Of a stretch of 64,000 nucleotides of DNA, positions 31,920 through 39,417 are shown piece after piece. A program made the translations under genes and the position numbers. The notes beneath the pieces are model-generated. The model was not told the origin of the DNA and did no database searches. It saw nothing but the letters and a program-made list of their open reading frames with translations. The stretch is from contig NZ_LPUT01000012.1 of NCBI RefSeq assembly GCF_001563475.1, forward strand, positions 248,001-312,000, given 5' to 3'. Each line of letters begins with the position of its first letter. Within the stretch, counting starts at the first letter, position 1. This stretch comes from Sporosarcina sp. HYO08. GTDB lineage: Bacteria > Bacillota > Bacilli > Bacillales_A > Planococcaceae.

Positions 31920-32382
31920 GAGTTTCCCGCAACTTGTGGCGAGTTTCCCTCAACATGTCGCGAGTTTCCCTCAACGTGTGGCGAGTTTCCCTCAACGTGC
32001 TCTGAGTTCCCCGCAACGTGTGGCGAGTTTCCCTCAACGTGTCATGAGTTCCCCTCAACGTGTGGCGAGTTTCCCCACAACGTGTGGCGAGTTCCCCACA
32101 ACGTGTGGCGAGTTCCCCGCAACGTGTCATGAGTTCCCCGCAACGTGTGGCGAGTTTCCCTCAACATGTCATGAGTTCCCCTCAACATGTCGCGAGTTCC
32201 CCGCAACTTGTGGCGAGTTTCCCTCAACATGTCATGAGTTCCCCTCAACGTGTGGCGAGTTTCCCTCAACGTGCTCTGAGTTCCCCGCAACGTGTGGCGA
32301 GTTTCCCTCAACATGTCATGAGTTCACCGCACCACCCCTTGAGTTTCCCACACCGGACTGCGAATTCTCTGCAATTCCTTCA
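31920..32382 (+). repeat. 21-bp periodic array 2 (about 22 units)
   Basis: Head-to-tail units of the form GAGTTYCCCKCAAC plus a variable 7-mer (GTGTGGC, ATGTCGC, GTGTCAT, GTGCTCT and others). Units start at 31920 and recur each 21 bp, except one 22-bp unit near 32066 that shifts the phase by one base. The last three units (from 32320) decay. It starts 15 bp after the spoIIQ terminator and fills the gap to the spoIIID promoter. Because 21 is seven codons, long frames stay open on both strands, but there is no RBS or start context. Confidence 0.9.
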
Positions 32383-32422
32383 ATTTCCTCCCGCTAATTC
32401 CCAAAACATCCATCTTTCGCCC

Positions 32423-32451
32423 GCATATCTAAGCAAACGCCCGCATAGGAT
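32423..32451 (+). promoter_or_regulatory. sigma-E-type promoter of spoIIID
   Basis: GCATATC, 14 bases, CATAGGAT, good agreement with the sigma-E consensus. It lies 39 bases before the GTG of spoIIID. SpoIIID is known to be sigma-E controlled. Confidence 0.65.
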
Positions 32452-32490
32452 ATAGGACAGATTCGTAGCTGACCAGGAAAGGAAGAGGGC

Positions 32491-32760
32491 GTGCACGAGC
32501 AAATACGGAGGCGCTGCGTGCGCCTCGGAAAAATGTTGCTAGAAACGGGACTTACCGTACGGGCTTTGGCGAAGGTAACGGGCTACTCAAAAAGCACGGT
32601 TCATAAAGATCTGACGGAGCGTTTGCCAAATGTTGACGCGGCATTGTCAGAAGAAGTTGCCAAAATACTTGCCTATCATAAGTCTGTCAGACATTTACGG
32701 GGTGGAGAGGCGACGCGGATAAAATGGATGAACGAATCGAAGAAAATTGGAAGCCGATAA
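32491..32760 (+). CDS. spoIIID: stage III sporulation transcriptional regulator SpoIIID
   Basis: 89-residue mother-cell DNA-binding protein that activates or represses sigma-E genes and helps sigK expression. It is a helix-turn-helix protein with the recognition region LTVRALAKVTGYSKSTVHKDLTERL and a basic C-terminus. GTG start after GGAAAGGAAGAGGGC. Terminator follows at once. Confidence 0.96.
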   Translation: MHEQIRRRCVRLGKMLLETGLTVRALAKVTGYSKSTVHKDLTERLPNVDAALSEEVAKILAYHKSVRHLRGGEATRIKWMNESKKIGSR

Positions 32761-32761
32761 G

Positions 32762-32802
32762 AAAAAGGCGGTGTCGCATTAGATTAGCGACCTGCCTTTT
32801 TT
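32762..32802 (+). terminator. terminator after spoIIID
   Basis: AAAAGGCGGTGTCGC / GCGACCTGCCTTTT hairpin followed by TT. Its T-run merges with the left inverted repeat of the next element. Confidence 0.85.
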
Positions 32803-33174
32803 ATCTTTATTCAGCATTCATCCCAACTTTATAGATGGTGGGATGAATGCAGTTTTGTCTTCTGTTCAGCGAGTTTTCAAACGACTGCTGAATAAAGATA
32901 AAGCCTCCGGCGGATGTCAAAAGTGGAAAGCGCCGTCTAGCCTCGACAGGCGTTGGAGGGCTTGTCACAAAAGGTGTGCACTTTGCACCTTTTGGGCGAG
33001 ATCGAAACGACCCGAGAGGCTGGCGCTTGCAACTGGATGTCACAGATTTTGAAAGGAATTAAAGAAGGCAGTCTAAGTGCGCGACGTCCTGTCGCACCGA
33101 CTGCATGACCAACATCCTGTTGGCCTCAAGCCCGATTCAAAATCTGGACGCAATTCCGCCGAGGCGTAATTGAT
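32800..33174 (+). repeat. dispersed repeat, copy B (interrupted)
   Basis: Same modules as copy A: 103-bp unit with identical 16-bp inverted repeats (32800-32902), then GCCTCCGGCGGATGTCA, then the folded segment with stems GCAGTC/GACTGC (33068/33099), GCGAC-GTCCT-GTCGC (33081-33095) and CCAAC-ATCCT-GTTGG (33109-33123), and the final CAATTCCGCC/GGCGTAATTG palindrome. It differs from copy A by a 115-bp insertion. It occupies most of the 556-bp spoIIID-mbl gap; 33175-33316 is AT-rich leader of mbl. Confidence 0.85.
32912..33042. mobile_element. nested 115-bp inverted-repeat insertion with 8-bp target duplication
   Basis: GGATGTCA occurs at 32912-32919 and 33035-33042 and once in copy A. The 115 bp between them carry AGCGCC...AGCCTC / GAGGCT...GGCGCT inverted ends and an inner hairpin AAAAGGTG/CACCTTTT. 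Removing insert plus one duplicate restores copy-A length within one base. Confidence 0.75.
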
Positions 33175-33316
33175 TGTTTCTAAAAACTCCCTTCTAATTT
33201 CTAAAAATATCCTCTTATTAATTTTCATTTTTAGTTGACTATGGTAAGATTGTTTGTTAGGAGAGTATACATAAATGGGGTAACCGATGACCTAGTTGGA
33301 AGGGGTAACATAGACA

Positions 33317-34312
33317 ATGTTTGCAAAAGATATCGGGATCGACCTAGGTACAGCTAACGTCCTGATTCATGTGAAAGGAAAAGGGATCGTACTGAATGAG
33401 CCTGCTGTTGTAGCGATCGACAAGAAAACGAACAAAGTACTTGCAGTTGGTGAAGAAGCAAGACGGATGGTTGGAAGAACGCCGGGAAACATCATTGCCA
33501 TTCGGCCGATGAAAGACGGAGTGATTGCGGACTTCGACACAACTGAAGCCATGCTGACACATTTTATGGACCGCTTAAACGTCAAAGGATTTTGGTCCAA
33601 ACCACGCATCTTAATTTGTTGTCCGACGAATATCACAAGCGTGGAACAAAAAGCGATTCGGCAGGCAGCTGAAAAGGCTGGCGGTAAGAAAATTTACTTG
33701 GAAGAAGAACCGAAAGTTTCTGCAATTGGTGCAGGGATGGACATTTTTCAACCGAGCGGTAATATGGTGATTGATATCGGCGGCGGTACAACGGATGTGG
33801 CTGTATTATCTATGGGAGACATTGTGACATCGGAATCCATTAACATAGCGGGAAATACGTTCGATAACGACATTAACCAATTTATCAAAAAAGAATATAA
33901 ATTGCTTATTGGGGAGCGAACTGCAGAAGATATTAAATTGAAAGTGGGATCCGTCTATCCGAGTTCTCGAAATGAGCAGTTGGATATTCGTGGCCGTGAC
34001 CTGGCGACAGGGTTACCACGCACAATTACCGTTCATTCAGAAGAAGTTGGCCGTGCACTTCAGGAGTCAATCCGGGAGATCGTACAGGCAGCAAGAAATG
34101 TTTTGGAAAAAACACCCCCAGAATTATCAGCCGATATTATCGATCGCGGCATTTTTCTTTCGGGCGGCGGAGCACTACTGCACGGCGTCGATCAATTATT
34201 AGCAGACGAGCTCAAAGTGCCTGTCTTTATTTCCGACAGCCCGCTCGATTGCGTTGCGCTCGGAACGGGTATATTACTTGAAAATATCGATAAAGTTGCA
34301 AGACATCTATGA
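33317..34312 (+). CDS. mbl: rod shape-determining protein Mbl (MreB-like actin)
   Basis: 331-residue bacterial actin that guides lateral wall synthesis. ATP-binding motifs IGIDLGTANVLIHVKGKGIV and IDIGGGTTDVAVLSMG are seen. The C-terminus keeps FLSGGGALLHG. Position after spoIIID and before flhO/flhP identifies it as Mbl rather than MreB. RBS GGAAGGGGTAACATAGACA before ATG. Confidence 0.96.
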   Translation: MFAKDIGIDLGTANVLIHVKGKGIVLNEPAVVAIDKKTNKVLAVGEEARRMVGRTPGNIIAIRPMKDGVIADFDTTEAMLTHFMDRLNVKGFWSKPRILICCPTNITSVEQKAIRQAAEKAGGKKIYLEEEPKVSAIGAGMDIFQPSGNMVIDIGGGTTDVAVLSMGDIVTSESINIAGNTFDNDINQFIKKEYKLLIGERTAEDIKLKVGSVYPSSRNEQLDIRGRDLATGLPRTITVHSEEVGRALQESIREIVQAARNVLEKTPPELSADIIDRGIFLSGGGALLHGVDQLLADELKVPVFISDSPLDCVALGTGILLENIDKVARHL

Positions 34313-34339
34313 GAAACAGAATTAAAAGGCGGTGAGTAC

Positions 34340-35176
34340 ATGTTTCGTGGATTTTACACAGTCGGATCTGGAATGATTGCACAGCAGCGAAAAACGGAAA
34401 TGTTAGCAAATAATTTAGCGAATGCCAATACGCCAGGCTACAAGGCAGAGCAGGCGGCAATTCGTTCATTCCCAGAAATGCTCATGTCGCGTTTAGATAC
34501 TACGAAAATACCAACGAAAAACCCGGTGCATATGAAAGGACTATCGCCTATAGGATCTATTTCAACGGGTGTATATATGCAAGAGACATTGCCATCATTT
34601 ATCCAAGGCTCGTTGCAAGAAACAGAGCTGACGACGGACGTGGCACTCATTGAGGGCGCTTTACCGGCGAATGACAATGGAACAAAAGGTGCCATTTTCT
34701 TTCGATTGGAAGGAGAAGGCGGCCAAGATTTTTACACAAAGAATGGAAATTTCACGGTAGCTCCAAATGGTTATTTGACCAATGCACTAGGGTTTTATGT
34801 GTTGGATCAAGTCGGACAGCGTATTCAATTGAAAAATGACGAGTTCCAACTAACGGAGAACGGTGTCATTCTAGAAGAGGGAACAGCAGTTGCAACACTT
34901 GGCATTTCATTTGCTGATCGTCCAGAAACCCTTTTAAAGGAAGGAAACGGATTATTTAGGACTGCTGATGGTGGAAACCTTCCAAATGCGGCAGAAAGCG
35001 CAGGGGTGTCTTACATGACGCGCCAAGGCTTCCTAGAAGGGTCTAATGTGGATGCCGCTGAAACAATGACTGACATGCTGACCGCTTACCGGGCTTTTGA
35101 GGCCAATCAAAAAATCTTGCAAGCCTATGATCGCAGTATGGAAAAAGCGGTAAATGAAGTGGGGCGTATCAATTAA
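34340..35176 (+). CDS. flhO: flagellar basal-body rod protein (FlgF/G-like) FlhO
   Basis: 278-residue rod/hook protein. The N-terminal flagellar rod motif appears as GMIAQQRKTEMLANNLANANTPGYKAEQ, and the C-terminal coiled region is TDMLTAYRAFEANQKILQAYDRSMEKAVNEVG. Exported by the flagellar type III system. RBS AGGCGGTGAGTAC. Pairs with flhP 34 bases downstream; these lie away from the main fla/che operon, next to mbl, as in B. subtilis. Confidence 0.93.
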   Translation: MFRGFYTVGSGMIAQQRKTEMLANNLANANTPGYKAEQAAIRSFPEMLMSRLDTTKIPTKNPVHMKGLSPIGSISTGVYMQETLPSFIQGSLQETELTTDVALIEGALPANDNGTKGAIFFRLEGEGGQDFYTKNGNFTVAPNGYLTNALGFYVLDQVGQRIQLKNDEFQLTENGVILEEGTAVATLGISFADRPETLLKEGNGLFRTADGGNLPNAAESAGVSYMTRQGFLEGSNVDAAETMTDMLTAYRAFEANQKILQAYDRSMEKAVNEVGRIN

Positions 35177-35210
35177 TGGCTAATCCGTCAGTTGAAAGGG
35201 GGTTTGGCGT

Positions 35211-36047
35211 ATGATACGCACAATGACAACAGCAACGAACACATTAGGGCAATTGCAGCATCAGATCGACCTAATCGGCAATAACTTGGCAAACGTTTCA
35301 ACACATGGCTACAAAGCAAGTGAAGCAAAATTTCATGAGCTGCTTTATCAACAATTTCAAAACGACAAGACGGACGAAGCACCGCGCCAATCGCCGCTAG
35401 GGATACGCTATGGGTCAGGCGCGATGCTTGGACAAGCCCAAGTGAATTGGAAAGTTGGCGGCTTACAGTCGACGGGTCGTCCACTCGACTTTGCATTCAC
35501 TGCACCAAAACAATATTTTAACGTCATCATGCCGATGGACGGAGGAACACGGACAGTCTATACCCGGCAAGGGAATTTCTACATGTCGCCTATAGCAGAC
35601 AATCAGGTGATGCTCGTGAACGGCGATGGCTACCCCGTTGCGGATCAGTCTGGAAATCCAATTACGTTTTCCGACCATGTTCAATCTTATACAGTGAAAT
35701 CAAACGGGATTTTACAGTTAACCCATCAAAACGGATCGATGGAAGAAATCACACTAGGAATTACAACGATAGAACGTCCAAACTTAATGGAACATATTTC
35801 GTCTACATATATAGGGTTCCCGAATAACTTTGCACAACTTGGCATTCGGGAAGAAGAGGTCGCCATTAATTTGCAAGGGGAACAAAGGCAAATGATTGGA
35901 CTTGAGAATGGGGCACTGGAAGGATCTAATGTCAACGTTCAAAAAGAAATGACAGACTTGATCGGTGTGCAACGCTCTTATCAATTGAATGCGCGAACCA
36001 TAACGTTAGCAGATCAAATGCTCGGACTAATTAACAATATTAGATAA
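35211..36047 (+). CDS. flhP: flagellar rod/hook protein (FlgG-like) FlhP
   Basis: 278-residue paralogue of FlhO with the same end motifs: TNTLGQLQHQIDLIGNNLANVSTHGYKAS at the N-terminus and DLIGVQRSYQLNARTITLADQMLGLINN at the C-terminus. ATG after GAAAGGGGGTTTGGCGT. Likely distal rod component. Confidence 0.93.
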   Translation: MIRTMTTATNTLGQLQHQIDLIGNNLANVSTHGYKASEAKFHELLYQQFQNDKTDEAPRQSPLGIRYGSGAMLGQAQVNWKVGGLQSTGRPLDFAFTAPKQYFNVIMPMDGGTRTVYTRQGNFYMSPIADNQVMLVNGDGYPVADQSGNPITFSDHVQSYTVKSNGILQLTHQNGSMEEITLGITTIERPNLMEHISSTYIGFPNNFAQLGIREEEVAINLQGEQRQMIGLENGALEGSNVNVQKEMTDLIGVQRSYQLNARTITLADQMLGLINNIR

Positions 36048-36082
36048 TATTGAAATGTTAGGACATATAGGGAGTACTAGCG

Positions 36083-36382
36083 ATGACAGATGAAAAAAAT
36101 GATGTGATAAAGCAAAGCAATACTACCCCGCCCCTTCCCAAAAGACGGAAAGAAAAAACGCCGGAAAGGGATAACGGAACACCAAAAAAGCCGCAGTGGG
36201 TACAAGTTCGTATTTTCCCCATTTGGCTTCGGATTATTCTTGTGCTTGTACTGCTGGTCGGAGCAGCCATTGTTGGGGCGATGATCGGATACGGCATTAT
36301 CGGTGATGGAAATCCGGGAGATGTATTGAAAAAGGAAACGTGGGTTCATATATTGGATATTATCAACGGTAAAACGAAATAG
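36083..36382 (+). CDS. EpuA-like small membrane protein (DNA-directed RNA polymerase subunit beta family)
   Basis: 99 residues: a Lys/Pro/Glu-rich N-terminal 40 residues, one strong membrane helix (IILVLVLLVGAAIVGAMIGYGII), and a short C-terminal tail with VHILDIINGK. The RIFPIWLRIILV...GDGNP...W.HI pattern matches a family labelled as RNA polymerase subunit beta in databases and related to EpuA, but nothing here indicates a polymerase function. Located 35 bases after flhP and 42 before fabZ, so probably in one transcript. Confidence 0.75.
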   Translation: MTDEKNDVIKQSNTTPPLPKRRKEKTPERDNGTPKKPQWVQVRIFPIWLRIILVLVLLVGAAIVGAMIGYGIIGDGNPGDVLKKETWVHILDIINGKTK

Positions 36383-36424
36383 AAAATTTTGTTAATAGCT
36401 ACATAAAAGCTGGGAGGAATGAAC

Positions 36425-36862
36425 ATGCTAACTGCAGAACAAATACAAGCAATTATTCCGCATCGTTATCCATTTTTGATGATCGATCGAATGCTCGAAG
36501 TCGAAGAAGGAAAACGTGCAGTAGGGTTAAAAAATGTGACAATCAATGAGGAATTTTTTAATGGCCATTTCCCTGGTTATCCTGTGATGCCAGGTGTTTT
36601 AATTGTTGAGGCACTTGCACAAGTAGGAGCGGTGGCACTTCTTCAAAAAGAAGAAAACAGGGGCCGGCTTGCCTTTTTTGCGGGAATTGATAATTGCCGC
36701 TTTAAAAGACAAGTTGTTCCAGGAGACACATTGCGCCTTGAAGTTGAAATTACACGACTCCGCGGATCCATTGGAAAGGGAAAAGCCGTCGCAACCGTAG
36801 AGGGTGAAATTGCCTGTGAAACCGAAATCACTTTTGCGCTAGGACCAGTTGTCGAAAAGTAA
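36425..36862 (+). CDS. fabZ: 3-hydroxyacyl-[acyl-carrier-protein] dehydratase FabZ
   Basis: 145-residue hot-dog-fold dehydratase of fatty-acid elongation. Catalytic His in [14 protein letters not shown] and Glu in [11 protein letters not shown] are present, and [12 protein letters not shown] marks the N-terminus. ATG 36425 is six bases after GGGAGGA; the ATG two codons earlier abuts the RBS. B. subtilis ywpB. Confidence 0.95.
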   Translation: MLTAEQIQAIIPHRYPFLMIDRMLEVEEGKRAVGLKNVTINEEFFNGHFPGYPVMPGVLIVEALAQVGAVALLQKEENRGRLAFFAGIDNCRFKRQVVPGDTLRLEVEITRLRGSIGKGKAVATVEGEIACETEITFALGPVVEK

Positions 36863-36929
36863 AATCGGATCTTTGAGGTCAAAACAGTACATTCGTACTT
36901 CTTAATAAAGTAGGAGGTTTTCAATCAGT

Positions 36930-37322
36930 ATGTTTAAAGATCTTTCTCCAAATTTGAAAAGCAGTATCACAAGGTCTATTACACAGACCTTTGAACAATA
37001 TATGAGTGAAATTGAATGGGATGAAGATCGATACAGCATTGACGACTTTATCGTAAAATGGCGTGAATACATTACGACGCGAGCACTTTGGTATGCAAAA
37101 ATCCCAGATGATATAAAACGGGATGTACAGTTTCATGAAGATTTAGCCGTGCGGATCAATGAAAATATTGCCCGTATTTTAAACGAACCGCCATCTGAGG
37201 AGCAAATTGCAGAAATTCAAATTATGCAGGAAAAGCTTAATACGCACTATGAGTATGACTGCAAAGCAGAAGCAGTATACGTTGAAGGTTTGTTAAAAAA
37301 ACTCATGGAATCTTCCCGATAA
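36930..37322 (+). CDS. conserved-looking hypothetical protein
   Basis: 130-residue soluble protein, acidic, mostly helical by composition, with no signal peptide or membrane segment. I do not recognise a family. Notable parts are ITRSITQTFEQYMSEIEWDEDRYS and a C-terminal helix EAVYVEGLLKKLMESS. TAGGAGG stands 12 bases before the ATG, wider than usual, with no closer in-frame start. It lies between fabZ and a lipoprotein gene. Confidence 0.7.
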   Translation: MFKDLSPNLKSSITRSITQTFEQYMSEIEWDEDRYSIDDFIVKWREYITTRALWYAKIPDDIKRDVQFHEDLAVRINENIARILNEPPSEEQIAEIQIMQEKLNTHYEYDCKAEAVYVEGLLKKLMESSR

Positions 37323-37411
37323 ATGATGGATAATTCCTTCCTTTCTGGTCAACCTACTTAGTATCATACGGTTTTGTATGATAGACGGCTTGTGGAGAGG
37401 AGGGAAAATGG

Positions 37412-37723
37412 ATGTTGAAAAAAGCGATACCGCTTGTTCTTATGTCTGGACTCGTACTAACTGCTTGTATGAATAATGGTGCCCTTCCAAGGAATGATGA
37501 AACGCCAATGCAAAATGTGGAAGACCGTGCAAGAGACTGGACGCCGAATGTGAATGATGGGCAAACAGGGCCTAATCTTGATGGCATCGATAATAATCGA
37601 AACAACATTAACGGCAACGGTGTACGTGATGGAGTCATTAATGACAATAATCCTAACGGCGTGATAAACGACGATACGACACTTCCAGGTGAAGTTAATC
37701 GGAACGACAATATTCGCCGCTAA
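37412..37723 (+). CDS. small Asn/Asp-rich lipoprotein
   Basis: 103 residues. A lipoprotein signal peptide ends at the lipobox LTAC (Cys ~19), so the mature protein is lipid-anchored outside the membrane. The rest is low complexity, rich in Asn, Asp, Gly and Arg (NNRNNINGNGVRDGVINDNN), likely disordered. No family recognised. GGAGGG lies seven bases before ATG. Ends at a bidirectional terminator facing ywpF. Confidence 0.75.
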   Translation: MLKKAIPLVLMSGLVLTACMNNGALPRNDETPMQNVEDRARDWTPNVNDGQTGPNLDGIDNNRNNINGNGVRDGVINDNNPNGVINDDTTLPGEVNRNDNIRR

Positions 37724-37737
37724 CTGCAAGCCGTATA

Positions 37738-37784
37738 AAAGGGGCTGTCCCAGGAGTGCCTAGCACTTCTGGGACAGCCCCTTC
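37738..37784. terminator. bidirectional terminator (TGCCTGGC family)
   Basis: AAGGGGCTGTCCCAGGAGTGC / GCACTTCTGGGACAGCCCCTT stems of about 20 bp between convergent genes. Confidence 0.92.
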
Positions 37785-37788
37785 TCAA

Positions 37789-38232
37789 TTAATCGTTATT
37801 TTGTAATTGGTCTCTTTTTAAGCGTGGACGTGAACGCATGTCGGATTCAAATCTACCCAGCAAATCATCACCTGTTAATCCTTCGCCTAGTAACTCCTCC
37901 AACAACTGTTCCGCATATTGCGCACGTGCCCGCTTGAGGCGTCCTTTTAGTAAAACAGATATATTATCGCCGATCTTCTTGACGGCACTCACTGCTACTT
38001 TAAAGGCTGCCGGCTCGTTCTCCGGATAGGAAATGACCACTTTTGCTTCGAGTAAGTCCTCAGACGCCATCCAGTTTGTAAAAGTATCCTCATATTTTTG
38101 ATCGATAAACATCTCGAGAACCCATAAGCGGTGGCTGTTTTCTTGGTTAATAATAATGCCATCGATTAATGGGAAATCTTGAATTTGGTCATCGGTTAAA
38201 ATGCCGACTGATAACATTTTGAATGTTTTCAA
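37789..38232 (-). CDS. ywpF: YwpF-like protein
   Basis: 147-residue soluble protein of the YwpF family, function unknown. N-terminus MKTFKMLSVGIL and the IDGIIINQEN segment resemble B. subtilis YwpF. The start is set at a TTG (complement of 38232), five bases after GAGGTGG; an ATG six codons upstream would put the RBS inside the gene. C-terminal third is charged and helical (RAQYAEQLLEELLGEGL). It sits back-to-back with ssbB, also as in B. subtilis. Confidence 0.8.
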   Translation of the reverse strand: MKTFKMLSVGILTDDQIQDFPLIDGIIINQENSHRLWVLEMFIDQKYEDTFTNWMASEDLLEAKVVISYPENEPAAFKVAVSAVKKIGDNISVLLKGRLKRARAQYAEQLLEELLGEGLTGDDLLGRFESDMRSRPRLKRDQLQNND

Positions 38233-38383
38233 AATGGCCACCTCACTCATTTTTCTATAAGTATACCATACGGTTTACACTTTCTCTGAAAAGTGCCAAA
38301 GTCGAATTATCTGAATAGGCAGATGTGTCGGGAAATGCGTTTTCATGCAGGTTTTCTAAATATCCCATAAAAACGGTTGTTTG

Positions 38384-38427
38384 AAAATTAAGATTTAGTC
38401 ATCGTTAACGCTTGAAAATTACAATTT
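38384..38427 (+). promoter_or_regulatory. ComK-type K-box upstream of ssbB
   Basis: Two AT-boxes, AAAATTAAGATTT (38384-38396) and AAAATTACAATTT (38415-38427), each 7/8 to AAAAN5TTTT, separated by 18 bp, one of the spacings known for ComK sites. A third similar box, AAAACGGTTGTTT, is at 38370. Confidence 0.6.
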
Positions 38428-38493
38428 GGACTTTTGCCAAAAGCATTCATTCGAATTAAGATAAAACCAATTCAACGGAAAGGAGGGAAAGGA

Positions 38494-38931
38494 GTGAACC
38501 AAGTTGCACTCGTCGGTCGAATTACGAAAGATCCTATTTTAAGACGAGTATCGGAAGGGCGTATCCAATCTAGCTTCGTTCTGGCGATTAACCGTAACTT
38601 TAAGAATAAGAATGGAGAAGTTGAGGCGGATTTTGTCCTTTGTACGACATGGGGAAAGCTGGCAGAAAATACAGCGAGGCATTGCGGAAAGGGCTCATTA
38701 ATTGGAATTGGGGGTCGGCTACAATCTAGAACATACGAACGGGAAGATAAAAGTCGTGTGTATGTGACAGAAGTAATTGGAGAAGATATCCGATTCCTTT
38801 CAACGAAAAAAAGAGGCAATGAAAATTTGTACGGTGAGTCTGATCCGACAATGCCACCTGCCAAGGATCATGATGAAAAGAAACATTTTCAGCTGCCCAG
38901 TCATGAAAGTGATGCGTTGCCAATTTTTTAG
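38494..38931 (+). CDS. ssbB: single-stranded DNA-binding protein (SsbB-like)
   Basis: 145-residue OB-fold SSB. NQVALVGRITKDPILRRVSEGRIQ at the N-terminus and DFVLCTTWGKLAENTARHCGKGSLIGIGGRLQSRTYE are conserved. The C-terminal tip is DALPIF rather than DDLPF, so partner binding may be weaker. GTG start, seven bases after AAGGAGG. The ywpF-ssbB-ywqA context and upstream K-box identify the competence-linked SSB, not the replication SSB by rpsF-rpsR. Confidence 0.92.
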   Translation: MNQVALVGRITKDPILRRVSEGRIQSSFVLAINRNFKNKNGEVEADFVLCTTWGKLAENTARHCGKGSLIGIGGRLQSRTYEREDKSRVYVTEVIGEDIRFLSTKKRGNENLYGESDPTMPPAKDHDEKKHFQLPSHESDALPIF

Positions 38932-39055
38932 TCGGATCGTATATGGATGAACCGATTAGCCGAGAGGGGTTGAAAAGCCGAGAAGCTGCAGCACAACTAA
39001 ATATGGATAGTGTGGAACGAGTACCGTAAAAAAAGGTTAATAGAATAGTGAGGAA

Positions 39056-39083
39056 GCTATGGCAATTGGGGAATTGCCATAGC
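39056..39083. other. intergenic hairpin 1
   Basis: Perfect 12-bp stem GCTATGGCAATT-GGGG-AATTGCCATAGC with no T-run, in the ssbB to 55-aa gene gap. Confidence 0.6.
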
Positions 39084-39149
39084 AAAAAGGAGATCTGGAA
39101 AGGTGACGGATCGCTAATACGTCATCTACGGGGATGATTTACGCCAATA

Positions 39150-39182
39150 ATTGGAAGCAAAAAGACCGCTTTTGCTTCCAAT
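39150..39182 (+). terminator. intergenic hairpin 2, terminator-like
   Basis: Perfect 13-bp stem ATTGGAAGCAAAA / TTTTGCTTCCAAT, 24 bases before the next start codon. The tail TTCAAC is weak, so attenuation or message stability is also possible. Confidence 0.55.
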
Positions 39183-39206
39183 TTCAACAGGAAAGGGGAA
39201 TCGCTT

Positions 39207-39374
39207 ATGGACATGAACAAACTCCAACAAGACCTTATTCGAATGGAACTTCAAATTGGTCAATTAATCCATATTACCGCTAATTTGAATGAGCGTCTGA
39301 ATCGTTTAGAGAAAGCAGAAAATCAGAAAAAAACAATGTTCATGAATAGAGCTGCACCGATTGAACGCATGTAA
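39207..39374 (+). CDS. 55-residue helical small protein
   Basis: Encodes 55 residues starting MDMNKLQQDLIRMELQIGQL, with a heptad-like Leu/Ile pattern through about residue 36 (short coiled coil) and a basic, Met-rich tail. RBS AGGAAAGGGGAATCGCTT. No family recognised. It is bracketed by a hairpin upstream and a convergent terminator downstream, which supports it as a real unit. Confidence 0.6.
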   Translation: MDMNKLQQDLIRMELQIGQLIHITANLNERLNRLEKAENQKKTMFMNRAAPIERM

Positions 39375-39376
39375 AA

Positions 39377-39409
39377 AGATCTCAGCGCCCATTAAGACGC
39401 TAAGATCTT
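39377..39409. terminator. bidirectional hairpin between small gene and ywqA
   Basis: AAGATCTCAGCG / CGCTAAGATCTT stem between convergent genes; preceded by AAAA. Confidence 0.7.
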
Positions 39410-39417
39410 CAGAGGAA

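Noticed and set aside
31920-32382. Array 2 as a CRISPR locus
   Set aside because: The period is 21 bp with no 25-40-bp unique spacers, variable parts are only ~7 bases and recur, and no cas genes are present.
31936-32455. Long open frames through array 2 on both strands
   Set aside because: They stay open only because 21 is a multiple of three; there is no RBS, the frame changes at a 22-bp unit, and both strands are equally open.
38943-39029. 28-residue open frame after ssbB
   Set aside because: Too short, no RBS and no similarity I recognise; could be a remnant but cannot be supported.
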